A stretch of 38,163 bases of DNA from Gammaproteobacteria bacterium. Its GTDB lineage: Bacteria; Pseudomonadota; Gammaproteobacteria; Burkholderiales; Burkholderiaceae_B. The notes below the pieces were generated by a model that ran no database searches, was not told the DNA's origin, and was given only the letters and a program-made list of their open reading frames with translations. Below are positions 16,083 to 23,748 of the stretch, in pieces. Position 1 is the stretch's first letter. The number at the start of each line of letters is the position of its first letter. The stretch covers positions 1 to 38,163 of the forward strand of contig JAURJT010000076.1 of the NCBI GenBank assembly GCA_030832095.1. The letters run 5' to 3'. Position numbers and translations under genes: made by a program.

Positions 16083-16216
16083 CTCAACGGTCGCTTCACG
16101 ACTGTTTCGGATCGTGTAATCTTGCGACTTGGCGAGCTTGATTGACAACGCAGTGCTGCCTTTTTTTTGGTGTCACTGCTTCACCGATTGATTGATTCAC
16201 TAATCTTGGAGTTTCC

Positions 16217-16771
16217 ATGTTGTTCCAAAAAGCTGTCCGTTTTTTTGTGTTGGTGAGTGCTGTCGCTGCCCTTTGTGTATCGACGGTTGTGCGCGCTGAA
16301 GATCGTGCCAGTCTTGAGCGTCACTCGCAGGCTGCCTTAAACTCTTTGATTGCCCAAAATGCTTCGGCACGCGATCTGAGCAAACGCGCAGTGGCCGTGC
16401 TGGTGTTTCCGGATGTTAAAAAAGCCGGCTTAATTGTGGGTGGTCAATTTGGTGAGGGCGTGCTGTGGCGCGGCGGCAAGGCTGCCGCTTTCTACAACAC
16501 AGGCGGGGCCTCGTATGGCTTTCAGGCAGGTGTGCAAGAGTACGGCTATGCCATGTTCTTCATGACAGAAAGCGCCTTGAAATCGCTTGACTCGACTCAG
16601 GGCTTTGAAGTTGGCGTAGGCCCAAGCATTGTGGTGATGGATCAGGGTAAAGGTGTGACGCACACCACGACGACGATGCAAGATGATATCTACGCTTTTA
16701 TCTTCAATCAAAAAGGCTTGATGGCTGGCATCGGGATTCAAGGTAACAAGATTACTAAAATCACTAAGTGA
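16217..16771 (+). CDS. SYLF-domain (YSC84-like) lipid-binding protein
   Basis: This 184-residue protein begins with a signal peptide (FFVLVSAVAALCVSTVVRA, to about residue 27) and then carries a SYLF/YSC84 domain. The diagnostic part is FPDVKKAGLIVGGQFGEGVLW, followed by FYNTGGASYGFQAGVQEYGYAMFFM and EVGVGPSIVVMDQGKG. SYLF proteins bind phosphoinositides in eukaryotes; bacterial ones are exported proteins of poorly known role. TTGGAG precedes the ATG at a good distance. The next gene, for a sulfatase-maturating enzyme, begins 58 bases later and might be cotranscribed, but no functional link is evident. Confidence 0.8.
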   Translation: MLFQKAVRFFVLVSAVAALCVSTVVRAEDRASLERHSQAALNSLIAQNASARDLSKRAVAVLVFPDVKKAGLIVGGQFGEGVLWRGGKAAAFYNTGGASYGFQAGVQEYGYAMFFMTESALKSLDSTQGFEVGVGPSIVVMDQGKGVTHTTTTMQDDIYAFIFNQKGLMAGIGIQGNKITKITK

Positions 16772-16829
16772 GCGTGTGCGTCGTGAACGCGTGTTTGCGT
16801 TGTCTTCTCGCTAATCCGAATGGTTTGCA

Positions 16830-18080
16830 GTGACCTTGCCCGCGCATAACCTGCCGCCGCTGCCCGCAGGTAGGCATTATCGTTTTCATACGATGGCTAA
16901 ACCGTCGGGCGCCGAGTGCAATATCGATTGCGATTATTGCTTTTATCTACATAAAACAGAACTGCTTGAGCAACCCAAGCATGCGCGGATGGATGCCGCC
17001 ACGCTTGAGCAATACGTGCGGCAGTACATCGAAAGCCAAACCGGCGAGCAAGTCGTGTTTTCGTGGCAAGGGGGTGAGCCCACCTTGTTAGGCTTGCCGT
17101 TCTACCAGCAAGTGGTGGCTTTGCAAAACAAGTACGCAAAACCTAATCAAAAAATAGAAAACGATTTACAAACCAACGGCATTGCGCTTGACGCTGACTG
17201 GGTAAAGTTTTTAAAACAGAATCATTTTCATGTGGGCTTATCGATCGACGGCCCACGTGAGCTGCACGATATTTATCGCAAAACAAACAATGGCAAGCCG
17301 ACCTTTGATTATGTGATGAGTGCGGCAAAACGTTTGGTAGATGCTGACGTATCGTTTGCAGCGTTGTGCGTTGTGAATCGCCGCAATGCGCTGCATCCTA
17401 AAGAGGTGTATCGATTTTTGGCCGACGAGGTCGGTACTTGGCGCGTGCAGTTTAATCCTGCGGTCGAGCCACGCGCCTTCAAGCAAGCAGCACCAGCAAA
17501 AATGGATTTCTCTGCCGCACCCCTGCAAGATAGCGCTCGCGCAAAGCCAGGCCACCCGTTATCCATTGTGACTGACTGGTCGGTTGACCCAGACGACTAT
17601 GGCAGTTTTTTGTCAGGCGTTTGGGATGAGTGGTTGGCGACTGACTTTGGTCGTATCCACGTCAATCTCTTTGAAACCGCTGTCGCGCAAGCTGCAGGCA
17701 TGCCCGCGCAAACGTGCACGCAGGCCGAGTTTTGCGGTAAAGGCCTGGCGCTTGAGCACGATGGCTCTGTGTATTCGTGCGACCATTTTGTGTATCCAGA
17801 GTACAAGCTCGGTACGATCGCGCAAACACACCTAGGCGATTTGGCGTTTTCAGCGACGCAAGAAAAATTTGGCATGGACAAGCGCGACACTCTGCCTAAG
17901 CAGTGTCGCGAGTGCGATTACTTAAAGTTGTGCTGGGGTGAGTGCCCTAAAAATCGTCTGATTAAAACGCGCGAGGGCGAGGTCGGGCTGAATTATTTAT
18001 GCTCGGGCTTGTATCGCTTTTATGAACACATCGGCCCAGATGTCGTTCGTATTTTGCGACATCTGGGCCATTTGCGGTAA
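16830..18080 (+). CDS. Anaerobic sulfatase-maturating enzyme (radical SAM, SPASM domain)
   Basis: This 416-residue cytoplasmic enzyme would oxidise a cysteine or serine in a sulfatase active site to formylglycine. FHTMAKPSGAECNIDCDYCFYLHK (split here as read at 19-42) carries the radical SAM cluster Cys30-x3-Cys34-x2-Cys37. The C-terminal third is a SPASM domain with cysteines in CTQAEFCGKG, YSCDHFVYP, CRECDYLKLCWGECPKN and LCSGLY, binding two further iron-sulfur clusters. SWQGGEPTLL is another family motif. The start is GTG at 16830; a later ATG at 16893 would leave the cluster only eight residues from the N-terminus and is less likely. The gene converges on a serine-type sulfatase gene 89 bases away, its obvious substrate. 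The family can modify serine, unlike the aerobic FGE enzyme. Confidence 0.88.
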   Translation: MTLPAHNLPPLPAGRHYRFHTMAKPSGAECNIDCDYCFYLHKTELLEQPKHARMDAATLEQYVRQYIESQTGEQVVFSWQGGEPTLLGLPFYQQVVALQNKYAKPNQKIENDLQTNGIALDADWVKFLKQNHFHVGLSIDGPRELHDIYRKTNNGKPTFDYVMSAAKRLVDADVSFAALCVVNRRNALHPKEVYRFLADEVGTWRVQFNPAVEPRAFKQAAPAKMDFSAAPLQDSARAKPGHPLSIVTDWSVDPDDYGSFLSGVWDEWLATDFGRIHVNLFETAVAQAAGMPAQTCTQAEFCGKGLALEHDGSVYSCDHFVYPEYKLGTIAQTHLGDLAFSATQEKFGMDKRDTLPKQCRECDYLKLCWGECPKNRLIKTREGEVGLNYLCSGLYRFYEHIGPDVVRILRHLGHLR

Positions 18081-18103
18081 AGGGAAGCTAAGCCGAGCTC
18101 AAG

Positions 18104-18160
18104 TCGAAGCTCACGTGAATTTAAGCCGAAATTCACGTGAAGTTAAGCCGAAGTTAACGG
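18104..18160. repeat. 22-base tandem repeat forming a 12-base-pair hairpin between convergent genes
   Basis: A 22-base unit beginning (T/C)CGAA and ending TTAAG occurs at 18104-18125 and 18126-18147, with a partial third copy at 18148-18160 and an 11-base half copy before. The first two units are arranged so that TCACGTGAATTT (18111-18122) pairs perfectly with AAATTCACGTGA (18129-18140) around AAGCCG. TTCACGTGAA at 18132-18141 is also a palindrome. There is no T-run, so it may protect transcript ends of the two converging genes or be a protein site. Confidence 0.5.
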
Positions 18161-18169
18161 GCACTCTCC

Positions 18170-19708
18170 CTAGTTTTGCGCAGGCTTAGACACCATTTCC
18201 ATCACGCGATCAAGATTGAAGCTGCCGGGTTTTTGACGTGGTGGAAACTCGCGAAAGCTTTGCAGCCACTGGCCCACGTAAGCTGCGGCCGGAGCAATCG
18301 CAAACATACGATCCAAATACCAGCGTTGATAGCCCATGGCATTTTCGTGCTCGGCACGCTCAAACGGATCCATACGCAGATTGGTCAGGCTAGGGGCGCG
18401 TAGTTGGGTGAAAGGTTGTTGCCATACCTTCAAGCCCTCAGCATCTTGTTTCAAGAAGGTGACTTTCCAGTTCTCGTACCGTAAGGCAGCGACACTGCCG
18501 TCGTCTGTCCAATAAATAAACTCTTTGCGTGGCCAGGCAGCTTCGCCCTTGAGTGCTGGCCCAAGGTCATAGCCATCGAGGTGCACCTTGTAGGTCGTGT
18601 CGCCGATCTTGCGACCCACTTTGAGATCGGCCTTGGCTGTTTTGTCGCCTGCGGCAGCCACGAGGGTGGTGAGCATATCTTCGTGCGACGCGATGTCGTT
18701 GTTGATCGTGCCAGGTTTGATCACCCCCGGCCACTTGATCATGGTCGGTACGCGATAGCCGCCCTCCCAATTGGTGTTCTTTTCGCCCCTGAACATGGTG
18801 GTACCACCATCGGGCCAGGTAAAGGTCTCGGCGCCGTTGTCGGTCGAGTACATGATGATGGTGTTTTCGTCTAGGCCAAGCGCTTTGAGTTTTGCCAGCA
18901 ACTGGCCAACGTGCCCATCGTGTTCGACCATGCCATCGGCATACACGCCCAAACCGGTTTTGCCTTGTGAAGCTGCTTTGAGATGCGTAAAGATATGCAT
19001 CCGGGTTGAGTTCCACCAGATAAAGAACGGTTTTTTCTCTTGCTTTGCGCGATCCATAAAATCAAGCGTTTTGACCATGACTTCGTCGTCGATGGTTTCC
19101 ATCCGCTTGCGGGTGAGTGGCCCAGTGTCGGTGATCTTGCCGCCCGCAAAGCTGTGGATGACGCCGCGCGGACCAAATTTCTTTTTAAATTCTGGATTTT
19201 TTGGGTAATCAGGGTTTTCGGGTTCTTCTTCGGCATTGAGGTGATACAGATTGCCAAAAAACTCGTCAAAGCCGTGTGCCGTGGGTAGCATGTCGTCACG
19301 GTCGCCCAAGTGGTTTTTACCGAACTGACCTGTTTTATAACCTTTCGCTTTCAGCAGCGTCGCCAAGGTTGGATCTTCTTTTTTCATGCCCTCGGGCATG
19401 CCTGGCAAACCAACCTTCGTCAAACCCGTGCGAATAGGTGATTGCCCAGTAATAAACGCGGCCCGACCGGCAGTACTGCTTTGCTGGCCATACCAGTCGG
19501 TGAACAGCGCACCCTCTTTACCGATGCGATCGATGTTGGGTGTTTTGTAGCCCATCATGCCGTTGTTATACGCGCTGATGTTGAACTGGCCAATATCGTC
19601 ACCCCAAATGATCAGGATGTTTGGAGGATCAGCGGCGAGTGCCTGGCCGGCAAAAAGAGTGCTAGCGATAGAAGCTGCGAGAAGAGTTTTTTTAAAATTC
19701 AGTTTCAT
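18170..19708 (-). CDS. Periplasmic serine-type sulfatase (arylsulfatase family)
   Basis: This 512-residue enzyme hydrolyses sulfate esters. A signal peptide (MKLNFKKTLLAASIASTLFA, cleavage near AlaAlaAsp at 26) sends it to the periplasm. NILIIWGDDIG (30-40) gives the metal ligands D37 and D38. The active-site motif is QQSSTAGRAAFITG: the position of the formylglycine is Ser78 in S-T-A-G-R, so this is a Ser-type rather than a Cys-type sulfatase. STDNGAETFTWPDGG holds the second metal-binding Asp-Asn pair. The open frame runs 53 codons further upstream, but the signal peptide fixes ATG 19708; I see no strong ribosome binding site. It converges with the radical-SAM maturase, the only known route to formylglycine from serine. 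Its natural substrate is not evident. Confidence 0.88.
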   Translation of the reverse strand: MKLNFKKTLLAASIASTLFAGQALAADPPNILIIWGDDIGQFNISAYNNGMMGYKTPNIDRIGKEGALFTDWYGQQSSTAGRAAFITGQSPIRTGLTKVGLPGMPEGMKKEDPTLATLLKAKGYKTGQFGKNHLGDRDDMLPTAHGFDEFFGNLYHLNAEEEPENPDYPKNPEFKKKFGPRGVIHSFAGGKITDTGPLTRKRMETIDDEVMVKTLDFMDRAKQEKKPFFIWWNSTRMHIFTHLKAASQGKTGLGVYADGMVEHDGHVGQLLAKLKALGLDENTIIMYSTDNGAETFTWPDGGTTMFRGEKNTNWEGGYRVPTMIKWPGVIKPGTINNDIASHEDMLTTLVAAAGDKTAKADLKVGRKIGDTTYKVHLDGYDLGPALKGEAAWPRKEFIYWTDDGSVAALRYENWKVTFLKQDAEGLKVWQQPFTQLRAPSLTNLRMDPFERAEHENAMGYQRWYLDRMFAIAPAAAYVGQWLQSFREFPPRQKPGSFNLDRVMEMVSKPAQN

Positions 19709-19910
19709 AAACAGTCGAGTGATCGAAAGTAAGGCCTCTGCGCGTTGCGATGGAGGCAAGACGTTTCGCCTAACTAAGCGCGAATTAATTGATAAATTAA
19801 AAAGATGATATTGCAGCTCAATCATTTTGAGGAGTAGATTCGCGTACATCTTTTTGGAATACGCCATTTAGCGTAATCTTTAAATTTGTTCTGCGACGTT
19901 TGATGGTGTG

Positions 19911-20594
19911 TTAATGGCGCAGCACTTTACTAAAAAAGATTTGCGCAAAGCGATCAAGTGGTGCGACGCTGCGGGTGAGCTTCGAGCGCAAAATTGCGCC
20001 CTCCCAGCCAATCCAAAAAAACTGAGACAGACTTTCAGGGTCGTGACTTTGTGCGATTTCACCAGTGTCACGGGCGAGTGCAAACAAAGTTGTCACGCGA
20101 GCTTCCCACGTCTGCATCACTTGCTCAAGCCGCTCTCTGAATTCGTCGTTTAGCGCTGCAAGCTCTTGCCCCATATTGCCGATCAGGCAGCCGCGCCTGA
20201 AATCATATTTCGTCATCCCGACCTTGCCGTCGTCGACAAAATCTTGCAACCGTTGCAAGGGGGTCCGCTCGGGGTTGTCGAAGAGGAGAGCCATCTTCTG
20301 GGCATAAAACTGAACGTAGTTATCCACCACCGCGACACCGAATTCGCGTTTGCTCTTGAAGTAATAATAAAAAGAGCCTTTCGGGACGCCAACGATAGAC
20401 AAAATTTCGTCGATGCCCGTAATTTGAAAGCCACGCTCTGTTAGCAATTCGGTGCCGCACCAGATGATTGCCGAGCGGGTATCGCCGCGTTGCTTGGCCG
20501 CCAACGAACGGGTGTGCCTGAACTGCATATCTGCGTCTGACGCATTGTCTTTGCGAGCGCCGTCAGGTGGTGCGATGGCGTGGAGGGTACCCAT
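19911..20594 (-). CDS. TetR family transcriptional regulator (AcuR/NemR-like)
   Basis: This 227-residue repressor has its DNA-binding helix-turn-helix at about 60-82 (GIDEILSIVGVPKGSFYYYFKSKREFG). The C-terminal part RRGCLIGNMGQELAALNDEF is of the AcuR/NemR kind, in which a cysteine after RRG is typical. The ATG at 20594 gives a 23-residue extension before a second ATG at 20528, which is a possible start. It is divergent from the liv-type ABC operon across 270 bases that hold two palindromes, so it probably represses that operon and its own gene. The sulfatase gene lies 202 bases downstream on the same strand and may be read through. The ligand should be the acid, or its CoA ester, handled by the operon, by analogy with other TetR regulators of catabolism. 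Confidence 0.85.
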   Translation of the reverse strand: MGTLHAIAPPDGARKDNASDADMQFRHTRSLAAKQRGDTRSAIIWCGTELLTERGFQITGIDEILSIVGVPKGSFYYYFKSKREFGVAVVDNYVQFYAQKMALLFDNPERTPLQRLQDFVDDGKVGMTKYDFRRGCLIGNMGQELAALNDEFRERLEQVMQTWEARVTTLFALARDTGEIAQSHDPESLSQFFWIGWEGAILRSKLTRSVAPLDRFAQIFFSKVLRH

Positions 20595-20647
20595 AGATTT
20601 TGATTAACTAATATTTAAAAAGTAAACAAAAAGATAAAAAAATCACA

Positions 20648-20666
20648 CGAATAGATATTCTATTCG
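20648..20666. promoter_or_regulatory. Palindrome near the tetR start, candidate operator
   Basis: CGAATAGATATTCTATTCG has perfect 8-base arms around TAT. It ends 54 bases before the TetR start codon in the leftward direction, where its promoter should be. The sequence differs from the palindrome at 20728, so two different regulators, or one with relaxed specificity, may act here. Confidence 0.45.
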
Positions 20667-20701
20667 CTTGATGTATAACATTTTTTTGTAAAAGACATTC
20701 A

Positions 20702-20742
20702 TTGAGGGTAAATACCAATCGATTTTATAGACGATCGGTCTA
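20702..20742 (+). promoter_or_regulatory. Candidate promoter of the liv operon with overlapping TetR-type operator
   Basis: TTGAGG at 20702-20707 and TATAGA at 20726-20731 are 18 bases apart and could be -35 and -10 elements. The near-perfect palindrome TAGACGATCGGTCTA at 20728-20742 overlaps the -10. From memory it resembles the NemR-type box TAGACC-N4-GGTCTA, lacking one central base. Its place over a promoter and beside a divergent TetR gene suggests steric repression. The distance to the livG ATG at 20865 is 122 bases. Confidence 0.5.
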
Positions 20743-20864
20743 ATATCACTCTCGTTACGACTGAATCGTGCGTCGTCCTCAATGTTGAGGGCGAGTCTTG
20801 TCTGAAGTGAAACAAAGATGTGTATGCGGGTTGATCGGTGCAATCAAGTCCAAGAGTGTGATGT

Positions 20865-21632
20865 ATGACTGAGCCTTTGCTCGTTGTACGTGAGCTCGAT
20901 AAAAATTTTGGTGGTGTTCAAGCTGTCAAGGGCTTGTCGCTTGAGATCGCTGCGGGTGAAATTGTTGGGCTAATCGGCCCGAATGGTTCGGGCAAATCAA
21001 CCAGCGTGAATTTGATTTCGGGCACGATGCGTGCGACACGCGGGCAGATTTTATTGGATGGCTACGACATTTCGACTGCGACGATCGGTGAGCGTGTGGC
21101 CCTCGGCCTTGCCCGCACCTTTCAAACGACGAGTCTTTTTCCAGAATTTAGCTTGCTAGACCAGGTACTGTTAGGGGCGCATACTCGCTTCGAAACCAAA
21201 GCGGCGCAAGCAATTTTTCGCACTAAACCCTATCGCCAAGAAGACGCGGCTCAGCGAGACCGTGCCGCAGCCTTGCTTAAGTTTATGGGGTTGCTGGGTG
21301 TCGCGCACGCGCCCGCTTCAGCGATTTCATCAGCACAGCAACGTTTATTAATGATTGCGACTGCCCTTGCAACGGAGCCGCGGGTTTTGCTGCTGGATGA
21401 GCCAGCTGCGGGGATGGTTGCCAAAGAACGCGCTGAGCTCTCAGAGATCATTTTGCGAATCCGTGACCGCGGCGTCGCTGTTTTGGTGATTGAGCATCAC
21501 ATGGGCTTAATCATGGAGGTTTGTCAGCGTATCGCGGTGTTGAATTTCGGACAAAAAATTGCTGATGGCACGCCCGCGCAGGTGCGTGCGGATCCGGCCG
21601 TGATTGATGCCTATCTCGGAACGGAGCACTAA
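20865..21632 (+). CDS. livG: ABC transporter ATP-binding protein, LivG type
   Basis: This 255-residue ATPase is the first of two that drive a branched-chain-amino-acid-type (HAAT) importer on the cytoplasmic face. Walker A is GPNGSGKST at 38-46, Walker B is VLLLDEPAAG from 174, and the switch histidine follows in VLVIEHHMGLIMEV. The signature motif is degenerate: ISSAQQRLLMIATAL at 154-168, where LivG proteins usually have LSYGQQR or similar. The ATG at 20865 gives the family N-terminus (LLVVRELDKNFGGVQAV). The stop abuts the livF start with no gap. The system probably imports an organic acid, not an amino acid, given the acyl-CoA genes at the end of the operon; the gene symbol is used for family only. 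Confidence 0.85.
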   Translation: MTEPLLVVRELDKNFGGVQAVKGLSLEIAAGEIVGLIGPNGSGKSTSVNLISGTMRATRGQILLDGYDISTATIGERVALGLARTFQTTSLFPEFSLLDQVLLGAHTRFETKAAQAIFRTKPYRQEDAAQRDRAAALLKFMGLLGVAHAPASAISSAQQRLLMIATALATEPRVLLLDEPAAGMVAKERAELSEIILRIRDRGVAVLVIEHHMGLIMEVCQRIAVLNFGQKIADGTPAQVRADPAVIDAYLGTEH

Positions 21633-22334
21633 ATGCTGAGGGTGAATAATCTCTATGCAGGCTATGGCAAGACAGACGTTTTGCATGGTGTGAGTTTTGA
21701 AGTGAAGGCTGGGCAATGTGTCTCACTGATTGGCGCTAACGGTGCCGGAAAAAGTACCACTTTGAAATGCATCACAGGTTTGTTGCCCTCGCGTTCTGGA
21801 TCGATCGAGTTTGAAGGTGTTGCGCTTGAACGACTATCAGGTCACCAGATCGTACGCCATGGCATCACCATGTGCCCCGAGGGGCGCCAAGTGTTTGGCG
21901 GAATGTCCGTGTTAGAAAATTTGAAAATGGGTGCGCATACTCGAAGGGATACTAAAGAGGCAGACGATCTGAACGAGATGTTCGAAATGTTTCCGGTCTT
22001 GCGCCAACGTGCTGCGCAAATGGCTGGCACCTTATCGGGTGGCGAGCAAGAGATGCTCGCGATTGCCAGAGCACTGATGTCGCGTCCAAAGCTGTGTATT
22101 TTTGACGAACCCTCGCTTGGTTTGGCACCTAAGATTGTGCAAGAAGTGGGTGAGACACTTGCGCGAATCAAGGCCCGTGGCACGACAATTTTATTAGTGG
22201 AGCAAAACGCAAAAATGGCGCTTGGTTTAGCGGATCACGCATATCTGTACGAGGCAGGTGAGATCGTTTTAGAAGGAAGCGGCGCTGAATTGCTGTCGCA
22301 TCCAGAAGTGAGTAAAGCCTATCTCGGTCATTAA
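21633..22334 (+). CDS. livF: ABC transporter ATP-binding protein, LivF type
   Basis: This is the 233-residue second ATPase of the importer. It has Walker A GANGAGKST near 36, the signature LSGGEQEMLAIARALM (complete, unlike its partner), and Walker B LCIFDEPSLGLAPK. The conserved LivF end is VEQNAKMALGLADHAYLYEAGEIVLEGSG. ATG follows the livG stop directly (TAAATG), so translation is likely coupled. With the defective-looking signature in LivG, one of the two ATP sites may be inactive, as in many asymmetric ABC pairs. Confidence 0.88.
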   Translation: MLRVNNLYAGYGKTDVLHGVSFEVKAGQCVSLIGANGAGKSTTLKCITGLLPSRSGSIEFEGVALERLSGHQIVRHGITMCPEGRQVFGGMSVLENLKMGAHTRRDTKEADDLNEMFEMFPVLRQRAAQMAGTLSGGEQEMLAIARALMSRPKLCIFDEPSLGLAPKIVQEVGETLARIKARGTTILLVEQNAKMALGLADHAYLYEAGEIVLEGSGAELLSHPEVSKAYLGH

Positions 22335-22351
22335 CGTTTTAGGGAGTGTGT

Positions 22352-22375
22352 CATTCTGCCTTGCATAGCAGAATG
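22352..22375. promoter_or_regulatory. Intergenic hairpin between livF and livK
   Basis: CATTCTGC (22352-22359) and GCAGAATG (22368-22375) pair perfectly around CTTGCATA. It lies 17 bases after the livF stop and about 120 before livK, with no T-run. Such stems often protect the transcript of the abundant binding-protein gene or set relative expression in transporter operons. Confidence 0.35.
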
Positions 22376-22494
22376 CATTGACAGTCGTGTGAAGGATGCC
22401 AACTTTTTCTAGTCAGGGTTCAGCGTACAAACAATTTCGTCTAACAGCATTCGGTCTTAACAATAATCATTTAAAAACATCAGGAGAGCACAAT

Positions 22495-23718
22495 ATGAAA
22501 ACTCGCACCACAACAATAGTGTCGCGCATGCTGGGCGGTGCTTTAGCCGTAGCCATGGCCTTTGCCAGTGCGGCTGAAAAGCAATTGACGCTTGGCCTAA
22601 ATGATTCACTCACTGGGCCTGGCGCGGTGTACGGCTTGCCTCAGGCCAATGCGGTAAAAATGGCTGCCGAAGAGATCAATGCGAAAGGAGGGATTAAAGC
22701 GGGCGGCGATACCTACAAGCTGAATGTGATTGCCTACGACGACAAGGCGAATCCAACTGAAGGTACGAACGCCGTGCGTAAGCTGATCGATCGTGATAGC
22801 GCTCAATACATCGTTGGCTTTTGTTGCTCTGGCCCAACGAGCGCCGTTGCTTCATTTATCGGTAAAGAAAAGGTCTTGATGTTAGTGGGTAATGCGGCTG
22901 AGCGTAGCATCACGACGCTGGGTGCGCCAAACTTGTTGCGTACAAGACCACCTGCAGATTTTACGGGTGCAGCAGCGGGTACGTTTGTTGCAAGCAAGGG
23001 CGCAAAAAACATCGCGGTCATTGGCTCGTTGGATGTGGGCTTTTATACGCAATATCTTGAAGCGTTTGAAAAAGAGTTCGTAAAGGGTGGCGGCAAGATT
23101 ATTGCCAAAGAAACCTTTGGTTTAAAAGATCGTGACATGACGCCGCAACTCACCAAGGTACGAGCCTTGAACCCTGATGCAATTCTGGTGCTGGGCTACA
23201 TTGAGCCTGCCGCGTTTGTGTACAGACAATCAGTTGAAATGGGGATGAAGGTTGCACGCTATGGTTTCACGAGCGGTAGCGAAGAGCAATTTTTAAGGGT
23301 TGCCACCACCGAGCAAATGGAAGGCGTGTGGGATTTGCGCCCGACAGAGTTGACTCTTGAGGCACTGGGCGCTACCGCCAAGACATACGTTGCGAACTAT
23401 ACAAAAAAATACGGTACACCCCCATCGCCGAGCTCACCTTACGCGTATGACCAAGTCTATGTCTTGAAAAATGCGATCGAAGCTGCTGGTAGCGCAAGCG
23501 ATCCTCTGAAGGTCGCTGCGGCGGCTTTCAAAATCGGTGTGCCCTCAGAGGCGGTGATGAAATATCTACCCGTTGCGGGCATGATGTTTGATCAAAACGG
23601 ACAGGCCTATACGTCAAATGGTGCGTTTCAATGGCAAAAGGGTAAGTGGGTCTATGTACAAGATTTGCCCTCTGATCCTGCGGCCTATTCAACCTACTTA
23701 AGAGGTCTGCGTAAATGA
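22495..23718 (+). CDS. livK: ABC transporter periplasmic substrate-binding protein, LivK type
   Basis: This 407-residue periplasmic binding protein captures the transported compound. The ATG at 22495, preceded by AGGAG at 22482-22486, starts a signal peptide (SRMLGGALAVAMAFASA, cleavage near residue 22); an upstream in-frame ATG at 22396 has no such support. The mature part begins KQLTLGLNDSLTGPGAVYG, as in leucine-type binding proteins, followed by ANAVKMAAEEINAKGGIK and VGFCCSGPTSAVASF. The order ATPases, receptor, permeases differs from Escherichia coli livKHMGF. Adjacent acyl-CoA genes suggest a carboxylic acid ligand, perhaps aromatic or branched, as for other family members in Burkholderiales. 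Confidence 0.85.
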   Translation: MKTRTTTIVSRMLGGALAVAMAFASAAEKQLTLGLNDSLTGPGAVYGLPQANAVKMAAEEINAKGGIKAGGDTYKLNVIAYDDKANPTEGTNAVRKLIDRDSAQYIVGFCCSGPTSAVASFIGKEKVLMLVGNAAERSITTLGAPNLLRTRPPADFTGAAAGTFVASKGAKNIAVIGSLDVGFYTQYLEAFEKEFVKGGGKIIAKETFGLKDRDMTPQLTKVRALNPDAILVLGYIEPAAFVYRQSVEMGMKVARYGFTSGSEEQFLRVATTEQMEGVWDLRPTELTLEALGATAKTYVANYTKKYGTPPSPSSPYAYDQVYVLKNAIEAAGSASDPLKVAAAAFKIGVPSEAVMKYLPVAGMMFDQNGQAYTSNGAFQWQKGKWVYVQDLPSDPAAYSTYLRGLRK

Positions 23719-23748
23719 TCGTTAGCGATCCAGTACGGGGATGCTCGT

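Noticed and set aside
16150..16179. Inverted repeat GCAGTG/CACTGC enclosing a T-run after the second Bug gene
   Set aside because: The T-run is inside an 18-base loop and not after the stem, so it does not make a terminator.
18567..19016. 149-residue minus-strand open frame in another frame
   Set aside because: It is a shadow of the sulfatase gene, rich in Arg, His and Trp as expected for an off-frame translation.
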